Below, in pieces: positions 33,395 through 45,164 of a stretch of 64,000 nucleotides of DNA; the first letter of the stretch is position 1; each line of letters starts with the position of its first letter. The stretch covers positions 62,001 to 126,000 of the forward strand of contig JAGFBZ010000736.1 in NCBI GenBank assembly GCA_018398805.1, given 5' to 3'. The stretch is from Hirundichthys speculiger (Eukaryota > Chordata > Actinopteri > Beloniformes > Exocoetidae). The notes under the pieces were generated by a model. It did no database searches and had not been told where the DNA came from. It saw only the letters and a program-made list of their open reading frames with translations. A program made the position numbers and the translations under genes.

Positions 33395-33765
33395 CCGTCA
33401 CCGCATGTGTACCGACAATGTGTGTTCAAGTAAGAACAACCTTTCCATTCATGGCGATACATCGAACTTCACCGCGCTCTCACGGCAACGCCCTTTGATA
33501 AAAAGTTACAGTTTCCACTGTCAGTCATCGTCAGTGTTTTAACTACTGGTTTAACTGGTTTGAGGTGTGTCTGCTCATTCCACTCAGATCAGAGATGCCT
33601 GATGTAAAACATGACATTTCCTGTTGCCAATAGATGGCGCTACAACTGTTCATGAATATTACAGGTTTTATGTGTTCAGGATGGGACTACAGTCATACTC
33701 AGCAGTTTGGACCAGATTAGACATTGGATGGCGAGTTTTTCATGGCACCCTCGGTGCTCTAACCC
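33395..33765 (+). mobile_element. teleost interspersed repeat, copy B
   Basis: Shares with copy A the ordered phrases AAAGTTACAGTTT, CCACTGTCAGTC, GTTTTAACTACTG, GTTGCCAATAGATGGCGCTA, ATGTGTTCAGGATGGGAC and GTTTGGACCAGATTAGAC. Same strand, about 1.55 kb downstream of copy A. Confidence 0.6.
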
Positions 33766-33770
33766 TAATT

Positions 33771-34190
33771 ACCTCCGCCAACGAGGTGATGTTTTTGCCA
33801 GCGTTTATCTGTCTGTCTGTGTACAAGATAACTCAAAAAGTTATGGATGGATTTTGATGAAATTTTCAGGAGTTGTCAGAAATGTGAAAAGAAATAACTG
33901 ATCTCATTTTGGCTGTGATCCGGAAGAAATCCTGGATTCTGGATCACTTTCAAATTTTCGATAACATTCCGGTCAATGGGGCCGAAGATTTTGTTTCTCA
34001 ATATCTCCGTTAATTATTGCCCAAAACGCATGAAATTTCACTCAGGGATTGACAATGGGAACCTCTATCAAATTTCAGAGGCTGATCCGGATCTGATCCA
34101 GAATGCAGATTTTATCGCAATCTGTAAATCGCTATATAGGAAAAATGTTGTGCTTGGCGGAGGTCTGCGCTCTCCAAGTGCTTTTCTAGT
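33771..34190 (+). mobile_element. short interspersed repeat with inverted CCTCCGCCAA ends
   Basis: Starts ACCTCCGCCAACGAGGTGA and ends CTTGGCGGAGGTCTGCGCTC then TCCAAGTGCTTTTCTAGTTA. The interior has TAACTCAAAAAGTTATGGAT and GATCCGGATCTGATCCAGAA. This is a very common fish repeat from memory; the inverted tips suggest a DNA-type MITE. Overlapping small frames are not genes. Confidence 0.65.
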
Positions 34191-34525
34191 TAATCGATTA
34201 GATTCTGACACATTGTAAAGATTTTCTGAAATGAGTCCAAAGTATCTCAATGAAACATTTTATGATGGATTTTTTAGCAAAAGCAAAAATATTTATAAGT
34301 CTTTTGTCCCCAGAGCAGTCAACATTCTTAATTTGACAGAATAACCAACTGCAATGACAGTGATGGTGGTGATGTTGATGATGATGATGGCGATTATGAA
34401 ACAGGTTTTTTATTTATTTATTTATTTTATTTTATTTATTTTTTTTAAATGTTGGTATATAACTTTATAGTGCAGTTTTATATTTTATCGTTTTTACGAT
34501 GTGATCTTCACTGCTGTATTGTACC

Positions 34526-34618
34526 CCACAATGTCTTGTCTGTAAGTACCTGGTGAGCCAAAGACGAATTTACACCCCGGTGGACAATAAAGATTTATTA
34601 TTATTATTATTATTATTA
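34526..34618 (+). mobile_element. retroelement 3' tail ending in (TTA)n
   Basis: ACCCCGGTGGACAATAAAGA followed by TTTATTATTATTATTATT is typical of a LINE or SINE 3' end. No body upstream could be assigned. Confidence 0.5.
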
Positions 34619-36200
34619 GTTCATTTACATTAATCAGATTTCTAACATAATCTAACAGTAACAGATGATCACAGTCATAATAATAAATCCCGATACAGCA
34701 CAATATAACTGTTTAGCTATCGCGTGTGTCAGTAAGTTAAAAAGAACCTGTTGTGTTTCATTGGAAAAATATTCTAATTTTAATAGTCGAGCTTATTGGC
34801 AGCAAAAATCCTTGTCAATGATCTATAATGGCAAAAAATAAAACTAAACTAAAATAATCGCTTGTTAATTGTAATCGAGGTATATTCTGTTTAATTGTGA
34901 TGTTGATTTGGCCCAGACCCAGAATAGATGACAATTTAATAAGCTGGACATGCATCTGTCTCCAAATGTAAGTACGCGGACCACAAGAAATGTGATTTGC
35001 TCTTCTTCGTCCTCATATTTCTTGCTGCTACCTCTTCTTTGTCATTTTCAAGTCATGGGACATGAGTGTGCCGTAATGTCTATGCTTGAGTGATATAAAG
35101 GAAGTAAACAAGGAAGCTCAGTACTGGTGGCTACAGCGCTGCAGAAAAGAACCCTTACTGCCCTCTAATGGTTGGTGGTTGAATTACAGATACAAACATT
35201 AATACACAAGTATAAATGCCAAACACGGTTTAGTGCCTGTGTGTAGTCTCCAAGTGTATGTGCTATGTAGAGGCATAAATCAGCCTTAAAGCCAAAAAAA
35301 TCAGCACTTCTTTCAGACCTTTGACATTTTTAAGATTCCTTATAAACATGGTAACGATCAAGCCAGTTGTAGATGCATTCTAGTATCTCTAAAATATGCT
35401 TGAATTGATGTCATGAGACCAGATCCTTGAGCTTCAGGTGGTATGGAGCTGATTCGACGTCTTTTTACCATCTCAGCTCTGATTTTAGACACAGCCAAAA
35501 GAATCAGGTATTGGGAGCGAAGACAGAAACTTCCAGAGGTTTTTAGAAGAACGTAAGTCTGTAGGTATAATGGGAGAACACAGAAAACAGCTTTGTAAAT
35601 GACTATATGCAGACCATCCGACCTGAATATTCAAAGTACAATGGTGAGTAAAAGAGTTGTGATGAACCTCAGATCTCCTGGTAGATGAGTGAGGGAGATC
35701 AACAGAGAGAAAGCTAGCGGCTCTGCTCAGATATCTGATCTTAGAGACACCAGTGGAAGAGCAGTCTGCAGCAAAACACAACAGAGAACGGATGAAAGTA
35801 GGCAATAAAACAGGGAACAGGGGTGTTAGAGTGTTTACTGGGGAAGCAACAGGAGCTAGCAGCTCAGCAGAGCAGCAGAGATGTGAACAGGAAGTGATGC
35901 AACACACCTTACAACTGAGCATTTTTGATTGTGTTTAGAAACCACTTTAAAAGGGCTACTGAGCATGCCCAGCAGGCTCATGGGAAACGTAATGACACCA
36001 AGACAAGTTGACCTCATCATCGTCGTCGTCCTGATGTTTGTACAGTCTGGTGTCCAGTGTCCAGAGGCCAACGCCGTCCTCATCTTCTCTTTCATGAATG
36101 TTAATGTAAAAATAACCCACCAGAGCTGTTACCGGGCCGACGAAGCCAGAAAGGATAAACTAACCGCTCAGAAACACAAACAGAAACCTGAGCAGGTCCA
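34619..36200. other. intergenic sequence
   Basis: A 199-codon plus frame (35929-36528) includes a poly-Met run from (ATG)n and a Cys/Val run from (TG)n, so it is an artefact of microsatellites. The rest shows no domains. Confidence 0.4.
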
Positions 36201-36235
<35 letters not shown>

Positions 36236-36472
36236 GAGCGCTGACAGGTCTCCACGCTGTCATCAACCCATCTGAGTGTGTGTTTGTGATCTATGAGCAC
36301 GCTATAGCTAATTACAAACACTGGTTAAAGGCTGAGCTCATGCTACGCACACACACTGAAATACACACAAATAAACACACAAACACTGACACACACACCG
36401 TCATGTTGAAGGTAATCATAAGCTTGTGTTCATTTATAATCAATCTCAGGTGCTTGACATTTGTTGTAAATA

Positions 36473-36506
<34 letters not shown>

Positions 36507-36638
36507 GAAGCCCTCTGATTGGCTGTAATCTTTAACACATGGATGTCTAGTGAAGTTTGTTTGTGGAGATCCTCACTGATCTGACTGGAGCAGCTCTGAG
36601 GCTTCAGCAGAGTGATGATGACGATGATGATGATGATA

Positions 36639-36685
<47 letters not shown>

Positions 36686-36705
36686 AATGACGACGACGAC
36701 GATGA
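36201..36705. repeat. microsatellites: (GAT)n, (TG)n and (GAT/GAC)n
   Basis: (GAT)n at about 36201-36234, (TG)n at about 36474-36505, and a GAT-dominated trinucleotide tract with GAC and AAT variants at about 36612-36705. They generate poly-Asp, poly-Met and poly-Ile frames of no coding value. Confidence 0.95.
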
Positions 36706-36807
36706 CATCACAGCTCAGCCAGGAGACGAGCATGTATTCAAAAACATCTACAGTTTAACTGAACATAAAATAAATACACTGATTTCAATATGACTTGATA
36801 AAATGGG

Positions 36808-37930
36808 TCTACTGACCACTAGAGGCTGCAGTTCCACTACTGACCACTAGAGGCTGCAGTTCCTCTATTAACCACTAGAGGCTGCAGTTCCACTACTGAC
36901 CACTAGAGGCTGCAGTTCCTCTACTGACCACTAGAGGCTGCAGTTCCACTACTGACCACTAGAGGCTGCAGTTCCTCTACTGACCACTAGAGGCTGCAGT
37001 TCCTCTACCGACCACTAGAGGCTGCAGTTCCTCTACCGACCACTAGAGGCTGCAGTTCCTCTACCGACCACTAGAGGCTGCAGTTCCTCTACTGACCACT
37101 AGAGGCTGCAGTTCCTCTACCGACCACTAGAGACTGCAATTTCTCTACTGGACCACTAGAGGCTGCAGTTCCTCTTCCGACTACTAGAGGCTGCAGTTCC
37201 ACTACTGACCACTAGAGGCTGCAGTTCCTCTACTGACCACTAGAGGCTGCAGTTCCACTACTGACCACTAGAGGCTGCAGTTCCTCTACCGACCACTAGA
37301 GGCTGCAGTTCCTCTACTGACCACTAGAGGCTGCAGTTCCTCTACCGACCACTAGAGACTGCAATTTCTCTACTGGACCACTAGAGCCTGCAGTTCCTCT
37401 TCCGACCACTAGAGGCTGCAGTTCCACTACTGACCTCTAGAGGCTGCAGTTCCTCTACCGATCACTAGAGGCTGCAGTTCCTCTACTGACCACTAGAGAC
37501 TGCAGTTCCTCTACTGACCACTAGAGGCTGAAGTTCCACTACTGACCACTAGAGGCTGCAGTTCCTCTACCGACCACTAAAGGCAGCAGTTCCTCTACCG
37601 ACCACTAGAGGCTGCAGTTTCTCTACTGGACCACTAAAGGCAGCAGTTCCTCTACCGACCACTAGAGGCTGCAGTTTCTCTACTGGACCACTAGAGGCTG
37701 CAGTTCCTCTACCAACCACTAGAGGCTGCAGTTCCTCTACTGACCACTAGAGACTGCAGTTCCTCTACCGACCACTAGAGGCTGCAGTTCCTCTACCGAC
37801 CACTAGAGACTGCAGTTCCTCTACTGACCACTAAAGGCTGCAGTTCCTCTACCGACCACTAGAGGCTGCAGTTCCTCTATTAACCACTAGAGGCTGCAGT
37901 TCCTCTACCGAACACTAGAGGCTGCAGTTC
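36808..37930. repeat. 28-bp minisatellite (family A, main locus)
   Basis: About 40 copies of the 28-bp unit GACCACTAGAGGCTGCAG plus TTCCTCTACT. Variants include CCACTACT, TTCTCTACTG with an added G, AGACTGC, and AAAGGCAGC. The order of variants repeats over blocks (for instance GAGACTGCAATTTCTCTACT at about 37131 and 37351), suggesting block duplications. Confidence 0.95.
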
Positions 37931-37974
37931 AGCCCGGATCTGTCATTAAGTTATTATTCTTCCTCTGCATTGCA

Positions 37975-38515
37975 ACAAACATCAGTTAAAATACCAGAAA
38001 TTAACACTAAATTCAGAATGAAAATGACTCATCGTTGGTGAAATAATCTGTCCAGCAAGATGCTTTTGTTCAACCAGAAATCTTCTTACTAGTTTAGATC
38101 TGGTAGACGTTTAAGGGGATTAAACAAGTAAAAAAAAAAATAGCAAAACAATCAAATTATGTAAAAACTGACTTACAACAGCACAGTAACATATGAAGAT
38201 ACAAAACTGAGAAAATAATTCTGATTTAAGATCACTGAAAACAAATGAAGATTTAGGAAGAAGAAAATAAAGCAGAGTGGAAATGACTAAATGTTAGAGA
38301 ATATTTTGTGGTCAAAATCCAAGACTTTGATGGTTAAAGAGAAATTTTAAAGCTGGAACTCAGCTGCTGTTGCTTTTAAAGAGTGAATTTAAGTCTTCCT
38401 GATTTCGAGTACACATGGACTCAATGAGTTAATTACATTTAAAACAAAAGGAATAATCTCATATGTCCAAATCTTAGATTTCATATCTTGGCAAGATTTT
38501 ACTCTAAAATGTATA
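37975..38515 (+). repeat. local segmental duplication, copy A
   Basis: Ordered matches with 39655-40045: AAATTCAGAATGAAAATG, CAGTTTAGATCTGG (here TAGTTTAGATCTGG), AAAGCTGGAACT, and AATCTCATATGTCCAAATCT then TTGGCAAGA. The copies are old and differ by indels. No coding frame is shared. Confidence 0.65.
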
Positions 38516-39654
38516 TCTGTCTAAAATTTATGTTGTAGTGTTTTAGTGAGAGCTGATAAGTTCAACTGATGTGGTTTTTAAAAACAAGACAGAAATGTTT
38601 GATTCTGAGACTTATTTGGACCAGAAATTAAGATGTTTTCACACAAATGAAGGTTTTTGGGCTGTTAACATCTACTGAGACACCAGTCAAACCAGTTCAA
38701 TCAGTTGTTCCACAGCTTCATTGTGACTCTGGATGAACGTGACAAGCATAAAAGAGCTCAGTTTAATCATATTTTAACTGTTTTTTTTTACAGTAAAACT
38801 GTGACTGAAGGTCAGAAACTAGCTCTCCTCCAGATGTTTAACAGAGCTTTGAGTCAGAAACAGATGACAGTTGTCACCAATTCGTTCAAGAATAACTTCA
38901 AACACAAACGTGTTCGTTACTGATTCATATCAAGCTCGATGTTCTGCACACGTTCTGCTTTTCTTCAGACGCTGACGTGCAGCTGCACAACCTCAAATAT
39001 CTGAAGAGTTAAGTCACTTTTTTCTCTTCTCAGCACTTGAGGGTTAACATTTGAGACACAGTAGTGGTTTTCTGCAGACATTAGCATAATGAAAAGGTTG
39101 ATCCCAGCAGGAAGACCCTCGTAGTTCCCTGTACTTCATCACTAATCAAGAAGAGGAGCTCTTTTTTCTCTCTGCGTCTGTGTTCATTGTTCCCTCCATC
39201 CTTTCATTCCCAGATGGACAGATTGTCTCGGAGCTCGCCCCGCGGTCACATCTGACCCAGGCGTGCTGTGATTGGTCCAGAGGTCACGCAGCTCGCTCCT
39301 CATTGGTTTACAGGTCATCCCGCTGGCTGCTGTGGGCGCCACGTCCATCCATCACTGTCACCACGGTGATGCTCGCAGCTCATGTGAGCGTGCACGTTAA
39401 TTCCTGCGTGGTTTTATACTTTTGTCATTTTTGTGGGAAAAAACAAAAGCAGACATCGGCCTAAAAACTTCAGAAATCAGGAAAATCTAAGCTTTTCCTT
39501 CATTTCACTTTGTTTCTGTGGTTTAGTTCTAGTTCTGGATGCTGTTGCTGATTAAAACTTATTTATTTATTTAATACCTGATTGGCTGATGTAAAATTCC
39601 AAAACTGTGGAGATCCACCATGAAATGGAAAGAAAACCAGGATGGAGTGAACAT
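38516..39654. other. spacer between the duplicated segments
   Basis: Unique-looking; frames of 72-94 codons without domains. The stretch near 39230-39370 is GC-richer but shows no exon structure I can defend. Confidence 0.4.
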
Positions 39655-40045
39655 CTGATAAACAACAGCTAAAAACAAAAAATAAACATTAAATTCAGGG
39701 TGAAAATGTCTCTGAAATGATCAGTCCACGGAGCTGGATGGTTTTACTGGTTTCCAGTTTAGATCTGGAGGCCTCGTGACTGAAAAACAAATAAACTCAG
39801 AAATTAACTCTTAAATGAACTTAATGTTTGTTTGTGTGGTTTCATGAAAAGAGAGATTTTTATTGAGAGAGAAAGTTGAAAGCTGGAACTGTTGGAGTGT
39901 CGATGCTTGTTTCCTGGCTGGTTAAGAGATAAACGACACATTCATGATCAGTTCACCTGGATGACTCAATCAGTATATTTAGAATCAGATAAATAATCTC
40001 ATATCTCCAGATCTAAGATTTCAAGCCTTGACAAGAACAGAACAG
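39655..40045 (+). repeat. local segmental duplication, copy B
   Basis: Carries AAATTCAGGGTGAAAATG, CAGTTTAGATCTGGAGGC, AAAGCTGGAACT and AATCTCATATCTCCAGATCT in the same order as copy A. Same orientation, 1.6 kb apart. Confidence 0.65.
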
Positions 40046-40290
40046 TTAGGGTATGCAGCGCCCTCACCTGTGTGGAGGAAAAACTGCAGGGAAAAAAAAG
40101 GGACAACAGGGGACACTAAAGATTCAGGGAGCTGCTGCCATGACAACAACACAGGAACATATTCAGTGCTGAAAGTGAGACATTTTACAATTTCATGAAA
40201 TAATTTGACTCATTATTTGATTTGATGCCAGTAAAAGTTGGGACATGAGAAAGAAAAGTCTGGAAAAGTGGGTCATACTGGAAAGAAACA

Positions 40291-43187
40291 CGTGGAGGAG
40301 CCTGGAGGAGCCTGGAGGAGACTGAAGGAGGTGTGGAGGAGCCTGGAGGAGCCTGGAGGAGGCTGGAGGAACCTGGAGGAGGTGTGGAGGAGCCTGGAGG
40401 AGCCTGGAGGAGGCTGGAGGAACCTGGAGGAGGTGTGGAGGAGCCTGGAGGAGGTATGGAGGAGCCTGGAGGAGGTGTGGAGGAGCCTGGAGGAGCCTGG
40501 AGGAGGCTGGAGGAACCTGGAGGAGGTGTGGAGGAGCCTGGAGGAGGTGTGGAGGAGCCTGGAGGAGGCTGGAGGAGCCTGGAGGAGATGTGGAGGAGCC
40601 TGGAGGAGGTGTGGAGGAGCCTGGAGGAGGCTGGAGGAACCTGGAGGAGTCTGGAGGAGGCGTGAAGGAGGCGTGGAGGAGCCTGGAGGAGGCGTGGAGG
40701 AGCCTGGAGGAGGTGTGGAGGAGCCTGGAGGAGACTGGAGGAGGTGTGGAGGAGCCTGGAGGAGCCTGGAGAAGGCGTGGAGGAGCCTGGAGAAGCCTGG
40801 AGGAGGTGTGGAGGAGCCTGGAGGAGACTGGAGGGGGCGTGAAGGAGCCTGGAGGAGGCGTGGAGGAGCCTGGAGGAGCATGGAGAAGGTGTGGAGGAAC
40901 CTGGAGGAGGCATGGAGGAGCCTGGAAGAGGTGTGGAGGAGCCTGGAGGAGGCATGGAAGAGCCTGCAGGAGCCTGGAGGAGCCGTTGAGGAGGCGTGGA
41001 AGAGCCTGCAGGAGCCTGGAGGAGCCGTTGAGGAGCATGGAAGAGCCTGGAGTAGGAGTAGAGGAATGTGGAGGAGCGTGGAGGAGGCGTGGAGGAGCAT
41101 GGTGGAACCTGGAGGAGCCTGGAGGAGCCTGGAGGAGGCGTGGAGGAGGCGTGGAGGAGCCTGGAGTAACCGTGGAGGAGCCTGGAGGAGCCGTGGAGGA
41201 GCCGTGGAGGAGCCGTGGAGGAGCCTGGAGGAGCCGTGGAGGAAGCGTGGAGGAGCCTGGAGGAGTCTGGAGGAGGTGTGGAAGAGCCTGGAGGAGACTG
41301 GAGGAGGCGTGGAGGAGCCTGGAGGAGCCTGGAGGAGGCGTGGAGGAGCCTGGAGGAGCCTGGAGGAGGCTGAAGGAGCGTGGAGGAGCCTGGAGGAGCC
41401 TGGAGGAGCCTGGAGGAGGCGTGGAGGAGCCTGGAGGAGGTGTGGAGGAGCCTGGAGGAGACTGGAGGAGGCATGGAGGAGCCTGGAGGAGGCGTGGAGG
41501 AGGCGTGGAGGAGCCTGGAGGAGGCATGGAGGAGGTGTGGAGGAGCCTGGAGGAGCCTGGAGGAGGCGTGGAGGAGCCTGGAGGAGGGTGGAGGAGTCTG
41601 GAGGAGCCGTGGAGGAGCCTGGAGGAGGCGTGGAGGAGCCTGGAGGAGCATGGAGGAGGTGTGGAGGAGCCTGGAGGAGGCGTGGAGGAGCCTGGAGGAG
41701 GCGTGGAGGAGCCTGGAAGAGGTGTGGAGGAGCCTGGAGGAGGCGTGGAAGAGCCTGGAGGAGCCGTGGAGGAGCCTGGAGGAGCCTGGAGGAGCCGTTG
41801 AGGAGCCTGGAGTAGGCGTGGAGTAGGTGTGGAGGAGCCTGGAGGAGCCTGGAGGAGGCGTGGAGGAGCCTGGAGGAGGGTGGAGGAGTCTGGAGGAGCC
41901 GTGGAGGAGCCTGGAGGAGGCGTGGAGGAGCCTGGAGGAGCATGGAGGAGGTGTGGAGGAGCTGGAGGAGGCGTGGAGGAGCCTGGAGGAGCCTGGAGGA
42001 GGTGTGGAGGAGCCGTGGAGGAGCCTGGAGGAGGTGTGGAGGAGCCGTGGAGGAGCCGTGGAGGAGCCTGGAGGAGCCTGGAGGAGCTGTGGAGGAGCCA
42101 TGGAGGAGCCTGGAGGAGGTGTGGAGGAACCTGGAGGACGCGTGGAGGAGCCTGGAAGAGGTGTGGAGGAGCGTGGAGGAGGCTTGGAAGAGCCTGGAGG
42201 AGCCGTGGAGGAGCCTGGAGGAGCCGTTGAGGAGCCTGGAGTAGGCGTAGAGGAATGTGGAGGAGCGTGGAGGAGGCGTGGAGGAGCACGGTGGAACCTG
42301 TAGGAGCCTGGAGGAGGTGTGGAGGAGGCGTGGAGGAGCCTGGAGGAACCGTGGAGGAGCCTGGAGGAGCCGTGGAGGAGCCTGGAGGAGCCTGGAGGAG
42401 CCTGGAGGAGCCGTGGAGGAGCCTGGAGGAGGTGTGGAGGAGCGTGGAGGAGCAGTGGAGGAGCCGTGGAGGAACCTGGAGGAGGTGTAGAGGAGCCTGG
42501 AGGAGGCGTGGAGGAGCCTGGAGGAGCCGTTGAGGAGCCTGGAAGAGCCTGGAGTAGGCATGGAGGAATTTGGAGGAGCGTGGAGGAGGCATGGAGGAGC
42601 ACGGTGGAGCCTGGAGGAGGCATGGAGGAGGCGTGGAGGAGCCTGGAGGAACCGTGGAGGAGCCTGGAGGAGCCTGGAGGAGCCGTGGAGGAGCCTGGAA
42701 GAGCCTGGAGGAGGTGTGGAGGAGCCGTGGAGGAACCTGGAGGAGCCGTGGAGGAGCATGGAGGAGCCTGGAGGAGCCGAGGAGTAGCCTGGAGGAGGGG
42801 TGGAGGAGCCATGGAGGAGCCTGGAGGAGGTGTGGAGGAGCATGGAGGAGGTGTGGAGGAGGTGTGGAGGAGCCGTGGAGGAGCCGTGGAGGAGCCTGGA
42901 GGAGGTGTGGAGGAGCCTTGAGGAGCGTGGAGGAGGCGTGGAGGAGTCGTGGAGGAGCCTGGAGGAGGCGTGGAGGAGCCTTGAGGAGGCGTGGAAGAGG
43001 CGTGGAGGAGGCGTGGAGGAGCACGGTGGAACATGAAGGAGCCTGGAGGAGCCTGGAGGAGGCGTGGGGGAGCCTGGAGGAGGCGTGGAGGAGCCTGGAG
43101 GAGCATGGAGGAGGCGTGGAGGAGGCGTGGAGGAGCACGGTGGAACATGAAGGAGCCTGGAGGAGCCTGGAGGAGCTTGGAGGACTA
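40291..43187. repeat. 2.9-kb purine-rich 10/11-bp array, open in most frames
   Basis: Units alternate between GGAGGAGCCT (10 bp) and GGAGGAGGYGT (11 bp); pairs make 21 bp and triplets of the 10-mer make 30 bp, so frames are mostly kept. None contains a stop on either strand. This yields minus frames of up to about 1000 codons (Pro/Ser/Leu repeats) and plus frames of 400-525 codons (Glu/Gly/Trp/Arg repeats). They are artefacts of the array: no domain, splice or promoter signal. Strand asymmetry is extreme, with one strand almost all G and A. Confidence 0.95.
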
Positions 43188-43619
43188 TGGGGAAGCACGG
43201 TGGAGACTGGAAGTGGATGGAGGAGAACAGATCAGTGACAAGATTGGAGAAAAGAGGTCTCGGAGAAGTAAATGTGAAAAACTCTTAATTATGAAACCGT
43301 TTCAGAATATTGCTGCTTTGAGTAAAATTGTGAAGACTCATCATCTACAGCAGAAAATAACATCAAAGAAGATGACACACGAGCGCGTGGTCCAGAAACA
43401 CCACCGTCTTCTCTGGACCAGCGATCAATTAAGACGGACTGAGACAAAACTGAAAATTTTCAGATCAGTCCAAACCTGAAATTCTTTTTAGAAACTGTGG
43501 ACATCATGTCCTCCAGACTCAAGAGCAGAGAGGTCATCTGTGTCGTTATCAGCTCTCAGTTCAGCATCCTGCATCTCTGAAGGTCTGGAACAGCTGGAAC
43601 ATCTGGAAAGGAAACATCA
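43188..43619. other. unique sequence after the purine array
   Basis: The first part keeps array-like GTGGAGACTGG traces, then becomes unique. No gene recognised. Confidence 0.4.
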
Positions 43620-43790
43620 CTGCTGACCACTAGAGGCTGCAGTTCCTCTACTGACCACTAGGGTCTGGCTAGGGTCAGTCTCCATTGACCTCCAAATTCA
43701 AATGTCCAACTTTACAGCAGAAATAAACATTATTTACAGTCTGATACGAAAACATTTTTGGTTTCTACAGATTGATTTCTCTTTACAGGG
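43620..43790 (+). mobile_element. dispersed repeat carrying one to two family A units
   Basis: Two 28-bp units (CTGACCACTAGAGGCTGCAG...) precede CTCCATTGACCTCCAAATTC, AATGTCCAACTTTACAGCAG and AAATAAACATTATTTACAGT. The same tail follows the 15271-15712 array. This may be the unexpanded form of the element from which the minisatellite grew. I recall similar sequence from fish genomes. Confidence 0.6.
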
Positions 43791-44975
43791 GATTTACTCC
43801 ATTAGTTAATTAGATTAGAAAAGAATGATCAACAAACTGGCAAGTGAAAAAATAAATAAATAAAATCAAACTACTGATTTTGTAATGGATTCTACAGGAC
43901 AACTTTCTCTCACTTGGAAGTTTCTAGCTAGAAAACTATAAATCTGCTGCTTTGCAAAGTTACCTCGTTTGGTAACCTTGTGAGAACAGATTTTCTACAT
44001 TTTGATGTATATTTGAGGCTCCAGAGCAAAAAAAAGGTTCATTTTTAACCTTCTCCACTCTGCTAAACACATTCATTGCTGCTGAACTTTTGGCTAATAA
44101 ATCATTAATTAATATTTTATTGGAAACAGTACGACACCCTGCAGAGAAAAGTCATAGTACACATGACACGATCAAATGAAGCCATTTTATTATAAAAAGG
44201 AAAGAACGGATAAAAACAATAATGCAGAGCTGGTAAATATGTAGAATAGATCATTCTGCTCTGAAGTTGAGCTGCAGCTTTATCAGCACTGAAATACAAC
44301 TCCCATGATATTGAAATTAGCTCACAATGCCTTATTTTAATAGCAGCCATGTGGGAAATCAAGTCAACGACAAGACAGCCAGCTAACATTTATCACCTGT
44401 CAGAAAGTCAGCAAATCATCCACCAGCCACATTTTTCTAGCCGTTAATTTCAGGGCTATGACCTCAAATTGCATATTAAGCAGCTGCTGTGACTGTGAAT
44501 CTCATTTTTATGCACGCCCAGTTTGGACCTGGCCTCATATCATTTCTCATACCCACATAACTTTGGGGAAGTAGATTTTTTGTTTAACAAAAATAAAAGT
44601 ATATCGAAGAGCCATGTTTCATCTCTCCAGCCCTGTAATATGGTCTTCATTTTCACACATCTGGGACACGTCTGGATGACGTCAGCTGGACCGTCAGAGG
44701 GACTGAAGCAGACTGGCTGCTTCCAGATACGACTGCATTCTGACAATTAACGCCTAATTAAGATGGCGACCTTCTGTCTGTGTGCTGTGGATGTGCACGC
44801 TCAGTCTGCATGTGTGTGTGTGTATGCATGAATAAATGACTGTAGTAACTCCTTATCTGATCCACCCTGATCCGACGTAAACTCTAAAAACCATCTACAT
44901 ATAAACTCGCCACCTACTTCATCAGCTCCACCTGTTCAGCTGCTCGTTAACACTAATCTCTAATCAGCCAATCAC
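43791..44975. other. intergenic sequence
   Basis: Short frames only. AAATCTGCTGCTTTGCAAAG at about 43940 repeats a phrase seen at 8044. No gene recognised. Confidence 0.4.
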
Positions 44976-44990
44976 ATGTATCCAGGTCCA

Positions 44991-45150
44991 GACGACCTGC
45001 TAAAGTTCAAATCAGCACACCTCTGGAATAATGTCCTCTGGAGAGGTGAGACCAGAGACCAGAACCATGTTTGGAGGAAACCAGCAGGACCACCTCCTTC
45101 TGTCAAGCAAGGTGGAGGAGGGATGATGGTTTGGGCTCAGTCATCCAGGT
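44991..45150 (+). pseudogene. Tc1-like transposase fragment
   Basis: About 50 codons resemble the segment around the second catalytic Asp of Tc1 transposases: LWNNVLWRGETRDQNHVWRK, then PPPSVKQGGGGMMVWAQ. In active Tc1 proteins the first block reads WxxVLWSDET and the second TVKHGGGSxMxWGC. Here the SDET catalytic Asp is replaced (RGET) and no other domain remains, so it is dead. The surrounding sequence gives no inverted ends. Confidence 0.55.
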
Positions 45151-45164
45151 GGATCTCAGAGTAA

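Noticed and set aside
35929..36528. 199-codon plus frame with a hydrophobic segment
   Set aside because: Contains poly-Met from (ATG)n and a Cys/Val run from (TG)n; looks like chance opening across microsatellites.
40185..43198. Frames of 856 to 1001 codons on the minus strand and 403-525 codons on the plus strand
   Set aside because: They are translations of a stop-free GGAGGA array and overlap one another in several frames. No domain, start context or splice signal supports any of them.
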